NCBI GenBank assembly: GCA_910584435.1
Contig: CAJUAP010000065.1
Span: forward strand, 1 to 21,610
DNA: 21,610 nt
Direction: 5' to 3'
Source of the DNA: an uncultured Acetatifactor sp.
Lineage (GTDB): Bacteria > Bacillota > Clostridia > Lachnospirales > Lachnospiraceae
The notes below the pieces were generated by a model, which saw only the letters and a list, made by a program, of their open reading frames with translations, had not been told where the DNA came from and made no database searches. Below, in pieces: positions 1 to 6,915 of this stretch. Numbering within the stretch: the first letter of the stretch is position 1; each line of letters opens with the position of its first letter. Made by a program: the position numbers and the translations under genes.

Positions 1-50
1 TTCTCAACCTTCTTTCTTGGAATTCCCTATACTTGAATTATACAGGAAGC

Positions 51-153
51 TCCTATTTAAAGTTCCGTCTCTCCACTCCTGCTCCCGGGGGCTTCCGTTC
101 CGAGACTGTTTTATATTTCCTATTTAGAGTTCCGTCTCTCCACTCCTGCTCCC
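51..153. repeat. Pair of 36-bp direct repeats, non-coding
   Basis: Positions 51-86 and 118-153 are the same 36-base sequence with one mismatch (A/G at the ninth base); each contains AGTTCCGTCTCTCCACTCC. The copies are 67 bases apart start to start. No convincing gene covers them: the open frame here has no ribosome binding site and a composition unlike the real genes nearby. Function unknown; it could be the tail of an element extending left of the window. Confidence 0.8.
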
Positions 154-216
154 CCTGTGCAGGTCATTGCCGGCTTATTCCAAACTTCACTTATGTTATT
201 TGTAATTACAGCCTTG

Positions 217-340
217 CCTTAAGTTCCGGTTATGCTGTTGAGTTCTTACCTTAAGTTCCGATGACGCCGCTGCATCCTTACCTTGAGTTCCGGTTATGCC
301 GCTGCATCCTTACCTTAAGTCCGGTAATCCCATTGCCTTA
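217..340. repeat. 32-bp tandem repeat, about 3.9 copies, non-coding
   Basis: Three full 32-base units lie head to tail at 217-248, 249-280 and 281-312, followed by a degenerate 28-base unit at 313-340. Each unit starts CCTTRAGTTCCG and ends CTTA. The core AGTTCCG is shared with the longer repeats at 51-153. There are no spacers, so this is not a CRISPR array. No gene is seen in 1-390 on either strand. Confidence 0.8.
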
Positions 341-396
341 TCCCTCTTCTGCAATACACCCCCGGATATGATGGGACACTCTGATGAATCCTACAG

Positions 397-418
397 AAAA
401 AACACCCCGAGAAAAGTG
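397..418 (-). terminator. Terminator of the tRNA-like small RNA
   Basis: On the minus strand TCGGGGTG (410-403) runs directly into six T (402-397). The local hairpin with CAC at 418-416 is weak and GU-rich, but the same arm is perfectly complementary to the RNA's own 5' end (563-556). The strong closing stem therefore joins the two ends of the transcript, with the U-tract immediately after it. Confidence 0.6.
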
Positions 419-567
419 CAGCAGACATATAATGCCTGACACATTGGCGGAAACGGACACACATGCTCTACCATTGAGCTACTGCCGCAAGCGGCAGACA
501 GGGGTCGAACCTGTAACGTTGCGGTCCCTAAGCCGAAGTAACCGTTTCCTACGCATCGGGGTGCATT
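397..567 (-). ncRNA. Structured small RNA with a circularly permuted tRNA cloverleaf
   Basis: Read on the minus strand, the transcript should start near 567 and end in the U-tract 402-397. Seen in order: 563-556 CACCCCGA, pairing with 410-403 UCGGGGUG; 549-542 GGAAACGG, pairing with 456-449 CCGUUUCC; 524-520 as the 3' side of an anticodon-like stem; a 5-nt variable loop (519-515); a T arm (514-498: ACAGG, loop UUCGACC, CCUGU); 3' acceptor strand CUGCCGC (497-491); UU (490-489); 5' acceptor strand GCGGCAG (488-482); U8-A9; a D arm (479-465: GCUC, loop AAUGGUA, GAGC); A26; and UGUG (463-460) pairing with CGCA. A 7-bp hairpin (CAGGCAU / AUGUCUG) follows at about 439-423. Every tRNA arm has canonical size, but the 3' half precedes the 5' half and the acceptor is capped by two U. 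No clear anticodon loop exists. It is not an ordinary tRNA or tmRNA. Function unknown. Confidence 0.7.
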
Positions 568-573
568 TACTCC

Positions 574-602
574 ATTATCCACCAAAATAGCCCTCTTGTC
601 AA
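574..602 (-). promoter_or_regulatory. Sigma-A promoter for the tRNA-like RNA
   Basis: On the minus strand a perfect -35 TTGACA (602-597) is followed after 17 bases by GATAAT (579-574). Transcription should begin near 567, just ahead of the first paired segment of the RNA. Confidence 0.8.
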
Positions 603-618
603 TCTTTTTCCGAAAATA

Positions 619-647
619 TTGACCTGCGGACTGCAAACTGGTATAAT
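619..647 (+). promoter_or_regulatory. Consensus sigma-A promoter for the glycosyltransferase gene
   Basis: TTGACC (619-624), a 17-base spacer and a perfect TATAAT (642-647). It sits 57 bases ahead of the start at 705. Its -35 box is only 16 bases from the -35 box of the divergent promoter at 574-602, so the two polymerases are back to back. Confidence 0.8.
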
Positions 648-704
648 CATAAAAATAACCTCGAAAATCTGAAAACATATGCATACATCGAAAGGCACCG
701 TATT

Positions 705-2306
705 ATGACACACACACCTTGGCAGAAAACTCCCTTTACAAACAAATATCTTTCCCTGCAGCCGCAGACAGCCGCACGTATCCTGTTTGTAATATTTATG
801 CTCATGGGCATTCTGGTTCGTATCTGGCAGTTCGGCATCGTTCCCGGCGACATCCATCAGGATGAGGCTTTTGCAGGTTACGAAGCCTACTCCCTGCTCC
901 ACTACGGAATGGATTCCGCAGGTTACCGCTTTCCCGTATACCTGACCGTCTGGGGCAGCGGCCAGAGTGCGCTCAATGCCTACTTAATGATTCCCTTTAT
1001 CGCTTTGTTCGGCCCCGAAATCTGGGCCATACGGCTGCCCCAGGTCATTGTGGCATGTCTGACGCTCTGGGTAACTTACCTGACCGTCAGACGGCTGACC
1101 AACGAAACCGCCGCACTCTGCGCACTCTTCCTGTTAGCCATTTCCCCCTGGCATATTGCCATGTCCCGCTGGGGATTGGATGCCAATTTTGCCCCCGGAT
1201 TTCTGATGTTCGGCTTCTACTTCTTCCTGCGCGGTTTGGACAACTCCAGATACCTCCTGCTCTCCGGACTCATGTATGGATTGTCATTATACTGCTATGC
1301 TACCATATGGCCCATTGTCCCCCTGATCATTGTACTGGAATTCGGCTATGGCCTGATTGCGAAGAAAATCCGGATAGACCGCTGGCTGCTTCTCTCCGCA
1401 TGCATTCTGGCATTGCTGGCGCTGCCGCTTATGCTGTTTCTGCTGATTAATATGGGCCTGATGGAGGAAATCAGGCTTCCTTTCCTCTCCGTCCCCAAGC
1501 TGGTGCAGATGAGAGCTTCCGAGATTTCCCTGGAAGGTATTCCCGGTAAACTTACCAGACTGTGGCATATTATAAAAGTCCAAAGCGACGGCATTCCTGC
1601 CAACGGCACAGAAGAATACGGCATCTATCATATGGGAACCCTGTCCTTTTTTATGCTTGGGTTATTCTACTGTGTGAAGACCACACTGGAACACTGGTTC
1701 AGAAAAGAATTTGCCATAGAATTTGTTCTGTTGGTGCAGGCGGGGGCAGGTTTCGTGCAGGGCGCTCTTATCTATACCAATATCCACCGGAGCAATATGC
1801 TGTTTATACCCATGATTATGATTGCCGCCATAGGAATGTATTATCTGTGCAGTCTCATCAACCTGCGGTATCTGGCATTGCTGGCGGCCTTCTATCTGGT
1901 ACTGTTCATAAGCTTTACACATTATTATTTTACGGATTACAAAGACTTAATGGATTACTATTTCTGCCGGGGTTTAAAAGACGCCGTAGCGGAAGCCACT
2001 TCCTACGAAGGCCCCATCTATTACAGCATGGGCCAGGAACACTCCCGCATCCTGTTCCTCTCCCGGGAACCGGTGACGGAATTTATTGAAACAGTGGAAT
2101 ATTATAATTATCCCTCTCCATACCTGGTGGCCAAATCCTTCGGGCGCTTCTGTACGGAATTTGATGCGGCGGCGCCTGATCCCAATGCCACCTACCTGTT
2201 AAGCCAGGATACGGATCTGTCTGCCTTTGAACAGCAGGGCTTTATCCTGCACACCTACGGCTATTACACGGTGGCGCACCACCCGGAAAACAGCAGTATG
2301 CAATAA
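705..2306 (+). CDS. GT-C family membrane glycosyltransferase (ArnT/PMT-like)
   Basis: A 533-residue polytopic membrane protein. A cytoplasmic N-terminus (1-25) precedes a first membrane helix (about 26-44), followed by an outside loop carrying the acidic pair HQDEAF (residues 51-56), the position of the catalytic Asp/Glu in GT-C enzymes. About ten further hydrophobic segments reach residue 410, and a soluble C-terminal domain of about 120 residues follows. GT-C enzymes of the ArnT/PMT kind move a sugar from a polyprenyl phosphate to a lipid, protein or polymer outside the membrane. The acceptor and sugar here are unknown. The ATG at 705 is weakly served by GAAAGG just upstream; a consensus promoter lies at 619-647. 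The convergent neighbour is another polytopic membrane protein. Family call from motif and topology; specificity not inferable. Confidence 0.75.
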   Translation: MTHTPWQKTPFTNKYLSLQPQTAARILFVIFMLMGILVRIWQFGIVPGDIHQDEAFAGYEAYSLLHYGMDSAGYRFPVYLTVWGSGQSALNAYLMIPFIALFGPEIWAIRLPQVIVACLTLWVTYLTVRRLTNETAALCALFLLAISPWHIAMSRWGLDANFAPGFLMFGFYFFLRGLDNSRYLLLSGLMYGLSLYCYATIWPIVPLIIVLEFGYGLIAKKIRIDRWLLLSACILALLALPLMLFLLINMGLMEEIRLPFLSVPKLVQMRASEISLEGIPGKLTRLWHIIKVQSDGIPANGTEEYGIYHMGTLSFFMLGLFYCVKTTLEHWFRKEFAIEFVLLVQAGAGFVQGALIYTNIHRSNMLFIPMIMIAAIGMYYLCSLINLRYLALLAAFYLVLFISFTHYYFTDYKDLMDYYFCRGLKDAVAEATSYEGPIYYSMGQEHSRILFLSREPVTEFIETVEYYNYPSPYLVAKSFGRFCTEFDAAAPDPNATYLLSQDTDLSAFEQQGFILHTYGYYTVAHHPENSSMQ

Positions 2307-2310
2307 TGCC

Positions 2311-2342
2311 GTAACAGTCCGGTGGCCTGTCCGGACTGTTAC
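2311..2342. terminator. Bidirectional terminator hairpin between convergent genes
   Basis: A perfect 12-bp inverted repeat GTAACAGTCCGG (2311-2322) and CCGGACTGTTAC (2331-2342) with an 8-base loop sits in the 57-base gap between the stop codons at 2306 and 2364. Neither side has a long T-tract, so it is a weak-to-moderate terminator or an mRNA end protector. Confidence 0.6.
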
Positions 2343-2363
2343 ACAGTATTTATCATGTCCTGC

Positions 2364-3620
2364 CTAAAATCCTGCCAGATCATTGCCCTGCAGGGCATAC
2401 CACAGGAAATTCACACCGCACACAAGATGAAACAGCAGCACACCCCACTCCGCCGGAAGAAATATCGCTTTCCAGCTCTTCCTCCATTCTATGGAATTTT
2501 GCAGCACCAGCACCAATGCCATCATGAACAGGAAGAACATCCCATGCATATAGCCCCAGGAGAAATTGGCGTGCAGCATACGAAATCCCTTCTCATACAG
2601 ACAGAGGAACATCCCCATGCCCACCAGATAATTATATATGGCAAAGCGGTAAATAAATTTCTCCTTTACGGTCTTCCAGTTCAGCACCATCACACCCAGC
2701 ACCAATGCCATCCCCATTACAATACTCAGGGGAATATTCTTAGAGTAATTGCTCCACACCTTTGCAAAAGCAAAACCAATGCCCGTTTCCTCTCCTTTTA
2801 CATTGGTTCCCGTAAACACGCCGAAAAACTGATACAGCAGATCCAAACCCGTGGGAATCATGGTAACGCAGACGCAGAACGCGTTCTTAAAACTCCTTCC
2901 CCTGCTTTTCACCAAATCCGCCAGAAGCACTCCCCCCATCAGCGGCACCAGCACCATGGTATAGGCCGGTTTGGTAATTGTCACAAGGAACAGACTGAGT
3001 GCATAGGGAATACACCCCTTCCAGCTGAATTCCTCCTGATAACTTTTCAAAAGCTTCGCCGCCTCAAAAAAGCAGATAATAGTAAAGGGCCTTACAGCCA
3101 GATAGGTGGCATTCCAGATAGGATTCGGTGTGTAAATGCCCATGCAGCGGTATGCGTAATCAAAACCGAAAAAAGCCGTGTTTTTGGGCGAATACAAATT
3201 TCCCAGAAGAAACAGTACAAATACCATTCCTGTCACCGTCAGTTCCAATGCCCTCCGCTTTCCAGCACTCCATGTGCCTATGTCCAGTCCCTCTCTCACC
3301 TGTATCCCCATATAATACCTGGCTGCGCAGACCGCGCAGGCGTTCAACAGCGCCGTGGCAGCCGCCACCCCAAGAGGCGCTCCGGCAATCAGCGCAATCC
3401 CCTTTGCCAAAGTAAAAAAGAGCGGATAGGGGAATTCATAATCCCCCTTAATCCCCCTCACTTCATTCACATAGTCCGGCATGTCCGAACGATACCCTGA
3501 CACTTCATAACACTGCATCACAAACAGATACAGCATCACCCCTGTATATACAGCTAACAGTACCCAAAAGATAATCTTCTCTATGGTTATTTTCTCTATG
3601 GCTATTTTCTTCTTATCCAC
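2364..3620 (-). CDS. Polytopic membrane protein, unknown function (possibly GT-C-like)
   Basis: 418 residues with about ten hydrophobic segments. The N-terminus is short and lysine-rich with a small duplication (IAIEK/ITIEK). After the first helix (about 16-36) comes an outside loop with SDMPDYVNEV, which recalls the acidic first loop of GT-C glycosyltransferases; this resemblance is weak. Further helices run to the C-terminus. The start is a GTG at 3620 (followed by GATAAG); a weak AGGG lies upstream, and no better in-frame start is near. It converges on the glycosyltransferase at 705-2306 and the two share terminator 2311-2342, which may mean a joint role in surface glycan assembly, but this is guesswork. 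No named family recognised with confidence. Confidence 0.7.
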   Translation of the reverse strand: MDKKKIAIEKITIEKIIFWVLLAVYTGVMLYLFVMQCYEVSGYRSDMPDYVNEVRGIKGDYEFPYPLFFTLAKGIALIAGAPLGVAAATALLNACAVCAARYYMGIQVREGLDIGTWSAGKRRALELTVTGMVFVLFLLGNLYSPKNTAFFGFDYAYRCMGIYTPNPIWNATYLAVRPFTIICFFEAAKLLKSYQEEFSWKGCIPYALSLFLVTITKPAYTMVLVPLMGGVLLADLVKSRGRSFKNAFCVCVTMIPTGLDLLYQFFGVFTGTNVKGEETGIGFAFAKVWSNYSKNIPLSIVMGMALVLGVMVLNWKTVKEKFIYRFAIYNYLVGMGMFLCLYEKGFRMLHANFSWGYMHGMFFLFMMALVLVLQNSIEWRKSWKAIFLPAEWGVLLFHLVCGVNFLWYALQGNDLAGF

Positions 3621-3654
3621 AATTGCTTATCCCTGCCTCCCCGCTCTGCTTACC

Positions 3655-3683
3655 AAAAATACACTCTGCTTACCAAGCAGAGT
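3655..3683 (-). terminator. Rho-independent terminator after the EamA gene
   Basis: On the minus strand ACTCTGCTT (3683-3675), a 3-base loop and AAGCAGAGT (3671-3663) make a 9-bp hairpin, followed by GTATTTTT. It lies about 70 bases past the stop of the EamA gene and ends the ATPase-EamA operon before the next minus-strand gene. Confidence 0.7.
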
Positions 3684-3751
3684 ATATCATGGGCACAGCA
3701 TATAGTCCAGATATTTCTGTACAAAGCCATTTTCTTCGCCGTCCTGCCTAA

Positions 3752-4627
3752 TTAACCATATACAGCCATTATAACGGCTGCCGCTGCCATCAGGCATAAT
3801 CCGGCGAAGGCTTTCCTGCTTAACTTCTCGTGGAACACAAGGAATGAAAACAATACCGTCACAAGTATACTCATTTTATCTATGGGGACTACCACGCTGA
3901 CAATGCCATTTTGAATTGCATAGTAATAACAGAGCCATGATGCGCCGGTTGCCAGACCTGACAGCGAGATATAGAATAGTTCTTTACGGTCTATCTCCTT
4001 CACCTGCTTCTGTTTCCCCTTGAGAAAAACCATCGCCCATGCCATCAAAAGCACTACGCCTGTGCGCAATGCCGTACCGAGATTGGACTCCACGCCTACA
4101 ATGCCCGCTTTTGCAAGAATAGATGTCAGCGCCGCAAACAGGGCGGACAAAACGGCATACAGCATCCATTTTCCATCGACATCTTTTTTCTCTGTCTCCT
4201 TCTTCTCAACCATCAGAAAAATGCCTGCGGCAAGCACTGCCGTACAACACAGCTTGACTGGAAAATGATCTGTTTCCCCAAAACAGATCATCGCAAGAAG
4301 AACTGTCAAAACGGCGCTGGACTTGTCAATAGGCACTACCTTATTCACATCCCCCATGGAAAGCGCCTTGAAATAGCAAATCCATGATGCACCGGTTGCA
4401 AGTCCTGACAAGATAAGGAAGACGAACGATTTCGGTGCAATCCCTCCAATCTGGCCATAGGAGCCCGCCAAAAACACCATCACCCATGCGAACAGCAGAA
4501 CCACCACCGTCCGTACTGCCGTAGCCACATCCGAGTCCGTCTTCTTAATTCCGCATTTGGCCAGGATAGAAGTCAGACCTGCGAAAAACGCAGATAACAC
4601 CGCCATAATCAGCCACATTTCCCACAC
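3752..4627 (-). CDS. EamA/DMT-family membrane transporter
   Basis: 291 residues, ten predicted membrane helices in two homologous halves. The internal duplication is plain: LSAFFAGLTSILAKCGI near the start matches LSALFAALTSILAKAGI after the midpoint; SGLATGASWICYF matches SGLATGASWLCYY; VVPIDKSS matches VVPIDKMS. A charged lysine/glutamate-rich linker (about 140-150) joins the halves. EamA proteins of the drug/metabolite transporter superfamily export or import small metabolites; the substrate cannot be told. The ATG at 4627 is 12 bases after the stop of the upstream ATPase gene, so the two are probably co-transcribed from the promoter at 5432-5460. Confidence 0.88.
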   Translation of the reverse strand: MWEMWLIMAVLSAFFAGLTSILAKCGIKKTDSDVATAVRTVVVLLFAWVMVFLAGSYGQIGGIAPKSFVFLILSGLATGASWICYFKALSMGDVNKVVPIDKSSAVLTVLLAMICFGETDHFPVKLCCTAVLAAGIFLMVEKKETEKKDVDGKWMLYAVLSALFAALTSILAKAGIVGVESNLGTALRTGVVLLMAWAMVFLKGKQKQVKEIDRKELFYISLSGLATGASWLCYYYAIQNGIVSVVVPIDKMSILVTVLFSFLVFHEKLSRKAFAGLCLMAAAAVIMAVYG

Positions 4628-4639
4628 CTCCCCACAATC

Positions 4640-5356
4640 TTATTCCTCCAGAAGCCTGTGCAGAAAATACTCACGATTGTTAATGAACATTTCCGTCACT
4701 ACGTAGCTGTCCGTATCTTCATATGCGCAGAGCTGCACTTCTCCCCTGTCAAAACTATAGATATCCGCATCTGGCAATCCAAGCAGGATGGGCGAATGTG
4801 TTACGATAATAAACTGTGCGCCGCCCCCGGCACATTTGTATATATCCATCAACAATGTCAGCTGTCTCTGGGGCGATAATGCTGCCTCCGGTTCATCAAA
4901 AAGGTAAATCCCCTCCCCTCTCATGTACTTTTGTGCAATCGCAAGAAAACTTTCCCCATGAGATTTCTCATGATATTTTTCTGAAGGATGCCTTGCGTCC
5001 ACATACTCCATCTCCTTTGTGGCCACATTATAAAAACTTTCCGCTCTTAGAAAATATCCTGACTTTGGTCTGCGGATTCCTTTTACAATTCTGACAGCTT
5101 CGCATAATTCGGAATGAGAATCATAAGTGGAGAACGCATAATTTTTCGTTCCGCCTTCCGGATTAAATCCATATGCAACAGCAATCGCTTCTAACAGGGT
5201 GGATTTTCCGCTTCCGTTCTCCCCGACAAAAAAAGTGACAGGTTTATGAAAAGTTAAGGTATCCACATCTTTTACAGCTTCTATTTTCCTCAGATAACTG
5301 TCCTCACTGATCCTGGTCCAATCAATTGTCATCCTTTGAATAAACTGATTATTCAC
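4640..5356 (-). CDS. AAA/ABC-type ATPase (SMC/OLD-like predicted ATPase)
   Basis: A soluble ABC-fold ATPase of about 238 residues. Counting from the longer possible start at 5377: Walker A GENGSGKST (52-60), signature-like SHGES (139-143), Walker B IYLFDE (157-162) followed by PEAALS, and switch histidine in THSPI (194). It has no membrane domain or transporter partner domain and no coiled coil, so it belongs with the stand-alone predicted ATPases related to RecF/OLD/SMC heads. Its substrate is unknown. The start used is the GTG at 5356, preceded at 7 bases by AGAAGG; the longer start, an ATG at 5377, lacks a good ribosome site. It is first in an operon with the EamA transporter. A role in defence or DNA repair is possible but not shown. 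Confidence 0.8.
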   Translation of the reverse strand: MNNQFIQRMTIDWTRISEDSYLRKIEAVKDVDTLTFHKPVTFFVGENGSGKSTLLEAIAVAYGFNPEGGTKNYAFSTYDSHSELCEAVRIVKGIRRPKSGYFLRAESFYNVATKEMEYVDARHPSEKYHEKSHGESFLAIAQKYMRGEGIYLFDEPEAALSPQRQLTLLMDIYKCAGGGAQFIIVTHSPILLGLPDADIYSFDRGEVQLCAYEDTDSYVVTEMFINNREYFLHRLLEE

Positions 5357-5431
5357 ATTTCGCCTTCTTTCTTCCATTCATATACGCAAAACATCCAAGG
5401 CAGACGCTGCCCCTTCTAAAATACTACCGAC

Positions 5432-5460
5432 AGTATAGCACATACGTTCTGTTTTTTCAA
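5432..5460 (-). promoter_or_regulatory. Sigma-A promoter of the ATPase-EamA operon
   Basis: Minus strand: TTGAAA (5460-5455), a 17-base spacer, TATACT (5437-5432). It lies about 75 bases ahead of the ATPase start. Confidence 0.7.
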
Positions 5461-5619
5461 GATGTTTTGAGTGACAAATCGAGCCTTATTCTTTGATTTG
5501 AATGAACAGGGAAATGTGCTTCCCCTTTAGGCGTTTTGGGGCAAAGCAAATATGAATAGTAAGAGGAGGGAGTTCCGGGTGACAAAGGGTATCCAGGCTC
5601 CCCGGTTGGAACGGGTCCG

Positions 5620-5736
5620 GGAATATTTTCTATCCTCATCTGTAATTACCCGTATTATCCTGCATGGATTTCCGGCAGCAATTACTCCGGCGGGAATATC
5701 TTTTGTGACAACACTTCCTGCCCCGATCACACTTTC
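5620..5736 (-). pseudogene. Remnant of a hexapeptide-repeat O-acetyltransferase (Maa/LacA type)
   Basis: The minus-strand frame reads ESVIGAGSVVTKDIPAG and then AAGNPCRIIR, closely matching the C-terminal end of maltose/galactoside acetyltransferases (left-handed beta-helix, acetyl-CoA dependent). Only about 38 residues remain. A stop codon (TAA) lies three codons upstream of the match, and the roughly 140 residues of the N-terminal domain are absent; past ITDEDRKY the frame runs on into unrelated residues to 5527. It has neither a start nor a ribosome site and should be non-functional. The break near 5737 lies beside the multi-hairpin element at 5823-5923, which may mark the deletion or insertion that destroyed the gene. 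Confidence 0.7.
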
Positions 5737-5822
5737 TTATTATAGTCAAACAGATTTTATCCAAAATTCTCTGCAATTGTAATAGTTCAGCCATGCGGAA
5801 ATGTTACACAATGTTACTGCCC

Positions 5823-5923
5823 ACCCGCCAGTTACGCATGGCATTTTCTGTGCCGAAAGCCTACGTAGAAGGCTTGTTACTGTGAACGTAGTAAACAGTA
5901 ACCCTGCAATTCCCTGAGCGGGT
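5823..5923. repeat. Multi-hairpin element, possible interspersed palindromic repeat
   Basis: An outer pair ACCCGC (5823-5828) / GCGGGT (5918-5923) encloses three local hairpins: GGCA/TGCC (5840-5843, 5851-5854), AAGCC/GGCTT (5857-5861, 5871-5875) and GTTACTGT/ACAGTAAC (5876-5883, 5895-5902). No gene covers it. It could be a REP/MITE-like repeat or a structured RNA; direction cannot be assigned. The rest of 5457-5942 holds only the acetyltransferase remnant. Confidence 0.5.
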
Positions 5924-5942
5924 AAATACTTTTATTTCCCTC

Positions 5943-5971
5943 TTGATTATTCACATAAACGGAAGTAAAAT
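5943..5971 (+). promoter_or_regulatory. Sigma-A promoter of the hemerythrin-GNAT operon
   Basis: TTGATT (5943-5948), 17-base spacer, TAAAAT (5966-5971). Transcription should start near 5978, which rules out the upstream TTG at 5943 as a start codon and supports the ATG at 6018. Confidence 0.65.
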
Positions 5972-6017
5972 ATGGAATAGATTCCAATATTTACAAAGAT
6001 CGAGAGGAGAATATATC

Positions 6018-6440
6018 ATGTATAAGATGAAACCGGAATATTATACGGGAGTTCTATTCATTGACAAGGAACATGCAAGGTTATTTGAATTGGTACAGGA
6101 AACCCATGAATTGCTGAACAATGACATTTTGATGGATAAGACAGACCAATTGACAGACTTGATCTCTGAATTAATCAATTACACCCGGACTCATTTTTCT
6201 CATGAAGAGGCTTATATGGACAGCATCCAATACCCTCATATTGCAGAGCATTCCGTACAGCATCGTCAGTTTGAATCCAAGCTTCTGGAATTTGACCTGG
6301 ATTCCATAGCGGACGATTTTGACGAACAGAATGAGGCCGTACAGCATCTGCTGGATTTTCTTGTAAACTGGCTGATTAACCATATTATGAAAGTAGATAT
6401 GCTGTATATAGAGAAACATCCTGAAACCCATGAAGATTAG
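6018..6440 (+). CDS. Bacteriohemerythrin
   Basis: 140 residues, the normal length of a single-domain bacterial hemerythrin: a four-helix bundle that binds O2 at a carboxylate-bridged di-iron centre. All seven expected iron ligands can be placed: His19 (in IDKEHARLF), His59 and Glu63 (THFSHEE), His78 and His82 (HSVQH), and His122 with Asp127 (NHIMKVD). The ATG at 6018 is preceded at good spacing by GAGAGGAG (6002-6009). It has no chemotaxis or cyclase domain attached, so storage, scavenging or sensing of oxygen in the cytoplasm of an anaerobe is the likely role. The downstream GNAT gene overlaps its end by 11 bases, implying a translationally coupled operon. Confidence 0.92.
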   Translation: MYKMKPEYYTGVLFIDKEHARLFELVQETHELLNNDILMDKTDQLTDLISELINYTRTHFSHEEAYMDSIQYPHIAEHSVQHRQFESKLLEFDLDSIADDFDEQNEAVQHLLDFLVNWLINHIMKVDMLYIEKHPETHED

Positions 6441-6915
6441 AAGAGCAGCAGAGCAGGAGTTGTTGGAATTGTGGGGATATGAGAGTATTCATACTGCTTC
6501 TTCCAATGCCAAATTCTTTTGCGATTACATAAAAAGAGGGATTACCGAATTTTGGACGCTCGACTATGATGGAGAACTGGTTGGAGAGTTGTATGTTTTC
6601 TATGACCTTGAGGACAAAGATTTTGCAGATGGCAAAAGAACCGCATATCTTTGTGCATTTAGAGTCAGAACCGATTTCCGTGGCCAGGGATTAGGGACAA
6701 AGTTGATCTGCCATGTGATTGAGCACATAAAGAATTTGGGATATCAAAAGATATCTATTGGCGTTGGCACCACAGATATGGCTAATATTCGTTTATATAA
6801 GCGGCTTGGTTTTACAATAAAGGTAAAGGAGTGTACAGCGGATCCTTGTGACAGAGACGAAAACATGCAGCCAAGAACATGTCCTTGTTTTTGGCTGTTA
6901 TATAAAGAGGTCTAA
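6430..6915 (+). CDS. GNAT-family N-acetyltransferase
   Basis: 161 residues with the GNAT fold: a central strand FRVRTDFRGQGLGTKLI (about 77-93) holding the acetyl-CoA pyrophosphate loop RGQGLGT (84-90), then a helix, then the NIRLYKRLGF motif near residue 120. The C-terminus is cysteine-rich (CTADPCD, TCPCFW), which is unusual but not diagnostic. The acceptor is unknown. It starts inside the last codons of the hemerythrin gene (ATG at 6430, 11-base overlap, frame shifted by one), with no separate promoter. Whether the pairing with an oxygen-binding protein is functional is not known. Confidence 0.9.
   Translation: MKIRRAAEQELLELWGYESIHTASSNAKFFCDYIKRGITEFWTLDYDGELVGELYVFYDLEDKDFADGKRTAYLCAFRVRTDFRGQGLGTKLICHVIEHIKNLGYQKISIGVGTTDMANIRLYKRLGFTIKVKECTADPCDRDENMQPRTCPCFWLLYKEV

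Noticed and set aside
217..340. CRISPR array
   Set aside because: The units are directly adjacent with no spacers and no cas gene is present.
449..514. An ordinary tRNA or a tmRNA
   Set aside because: The T arm precedes the D arm on the transcribed strand and no anticodon loop lies between them, so a normal tRNA is impossible. A full D arm, short length and lack of a tag reading frame argue against tmRNA.
391..684. 97-codon minus-strand frame across the tRNA-like region
   Set aside because: It starts upstream of the transcript start, has no ribosome site and runs through strongly paired RNA stems; the structure explains the sequence better.
2322..3500. 392-codon plus-strand frame
   Set aside because: It is antisense to a clear polytopic membrane protein, rich in His/Gln/Pro and has no ribosome site.
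5457..5782. Other small frames on both strands around the acetyltransferase remnant
   Set aside because: They show no family resemblance or ribosome sites and overlap the pseudogene in other frames.
5943..6017. Longer hemerythrin start at a TTG
   Set aside because: The TTG is part of the -35 box of the promoter, and the ATG at 6018 has a strong ribosome site.
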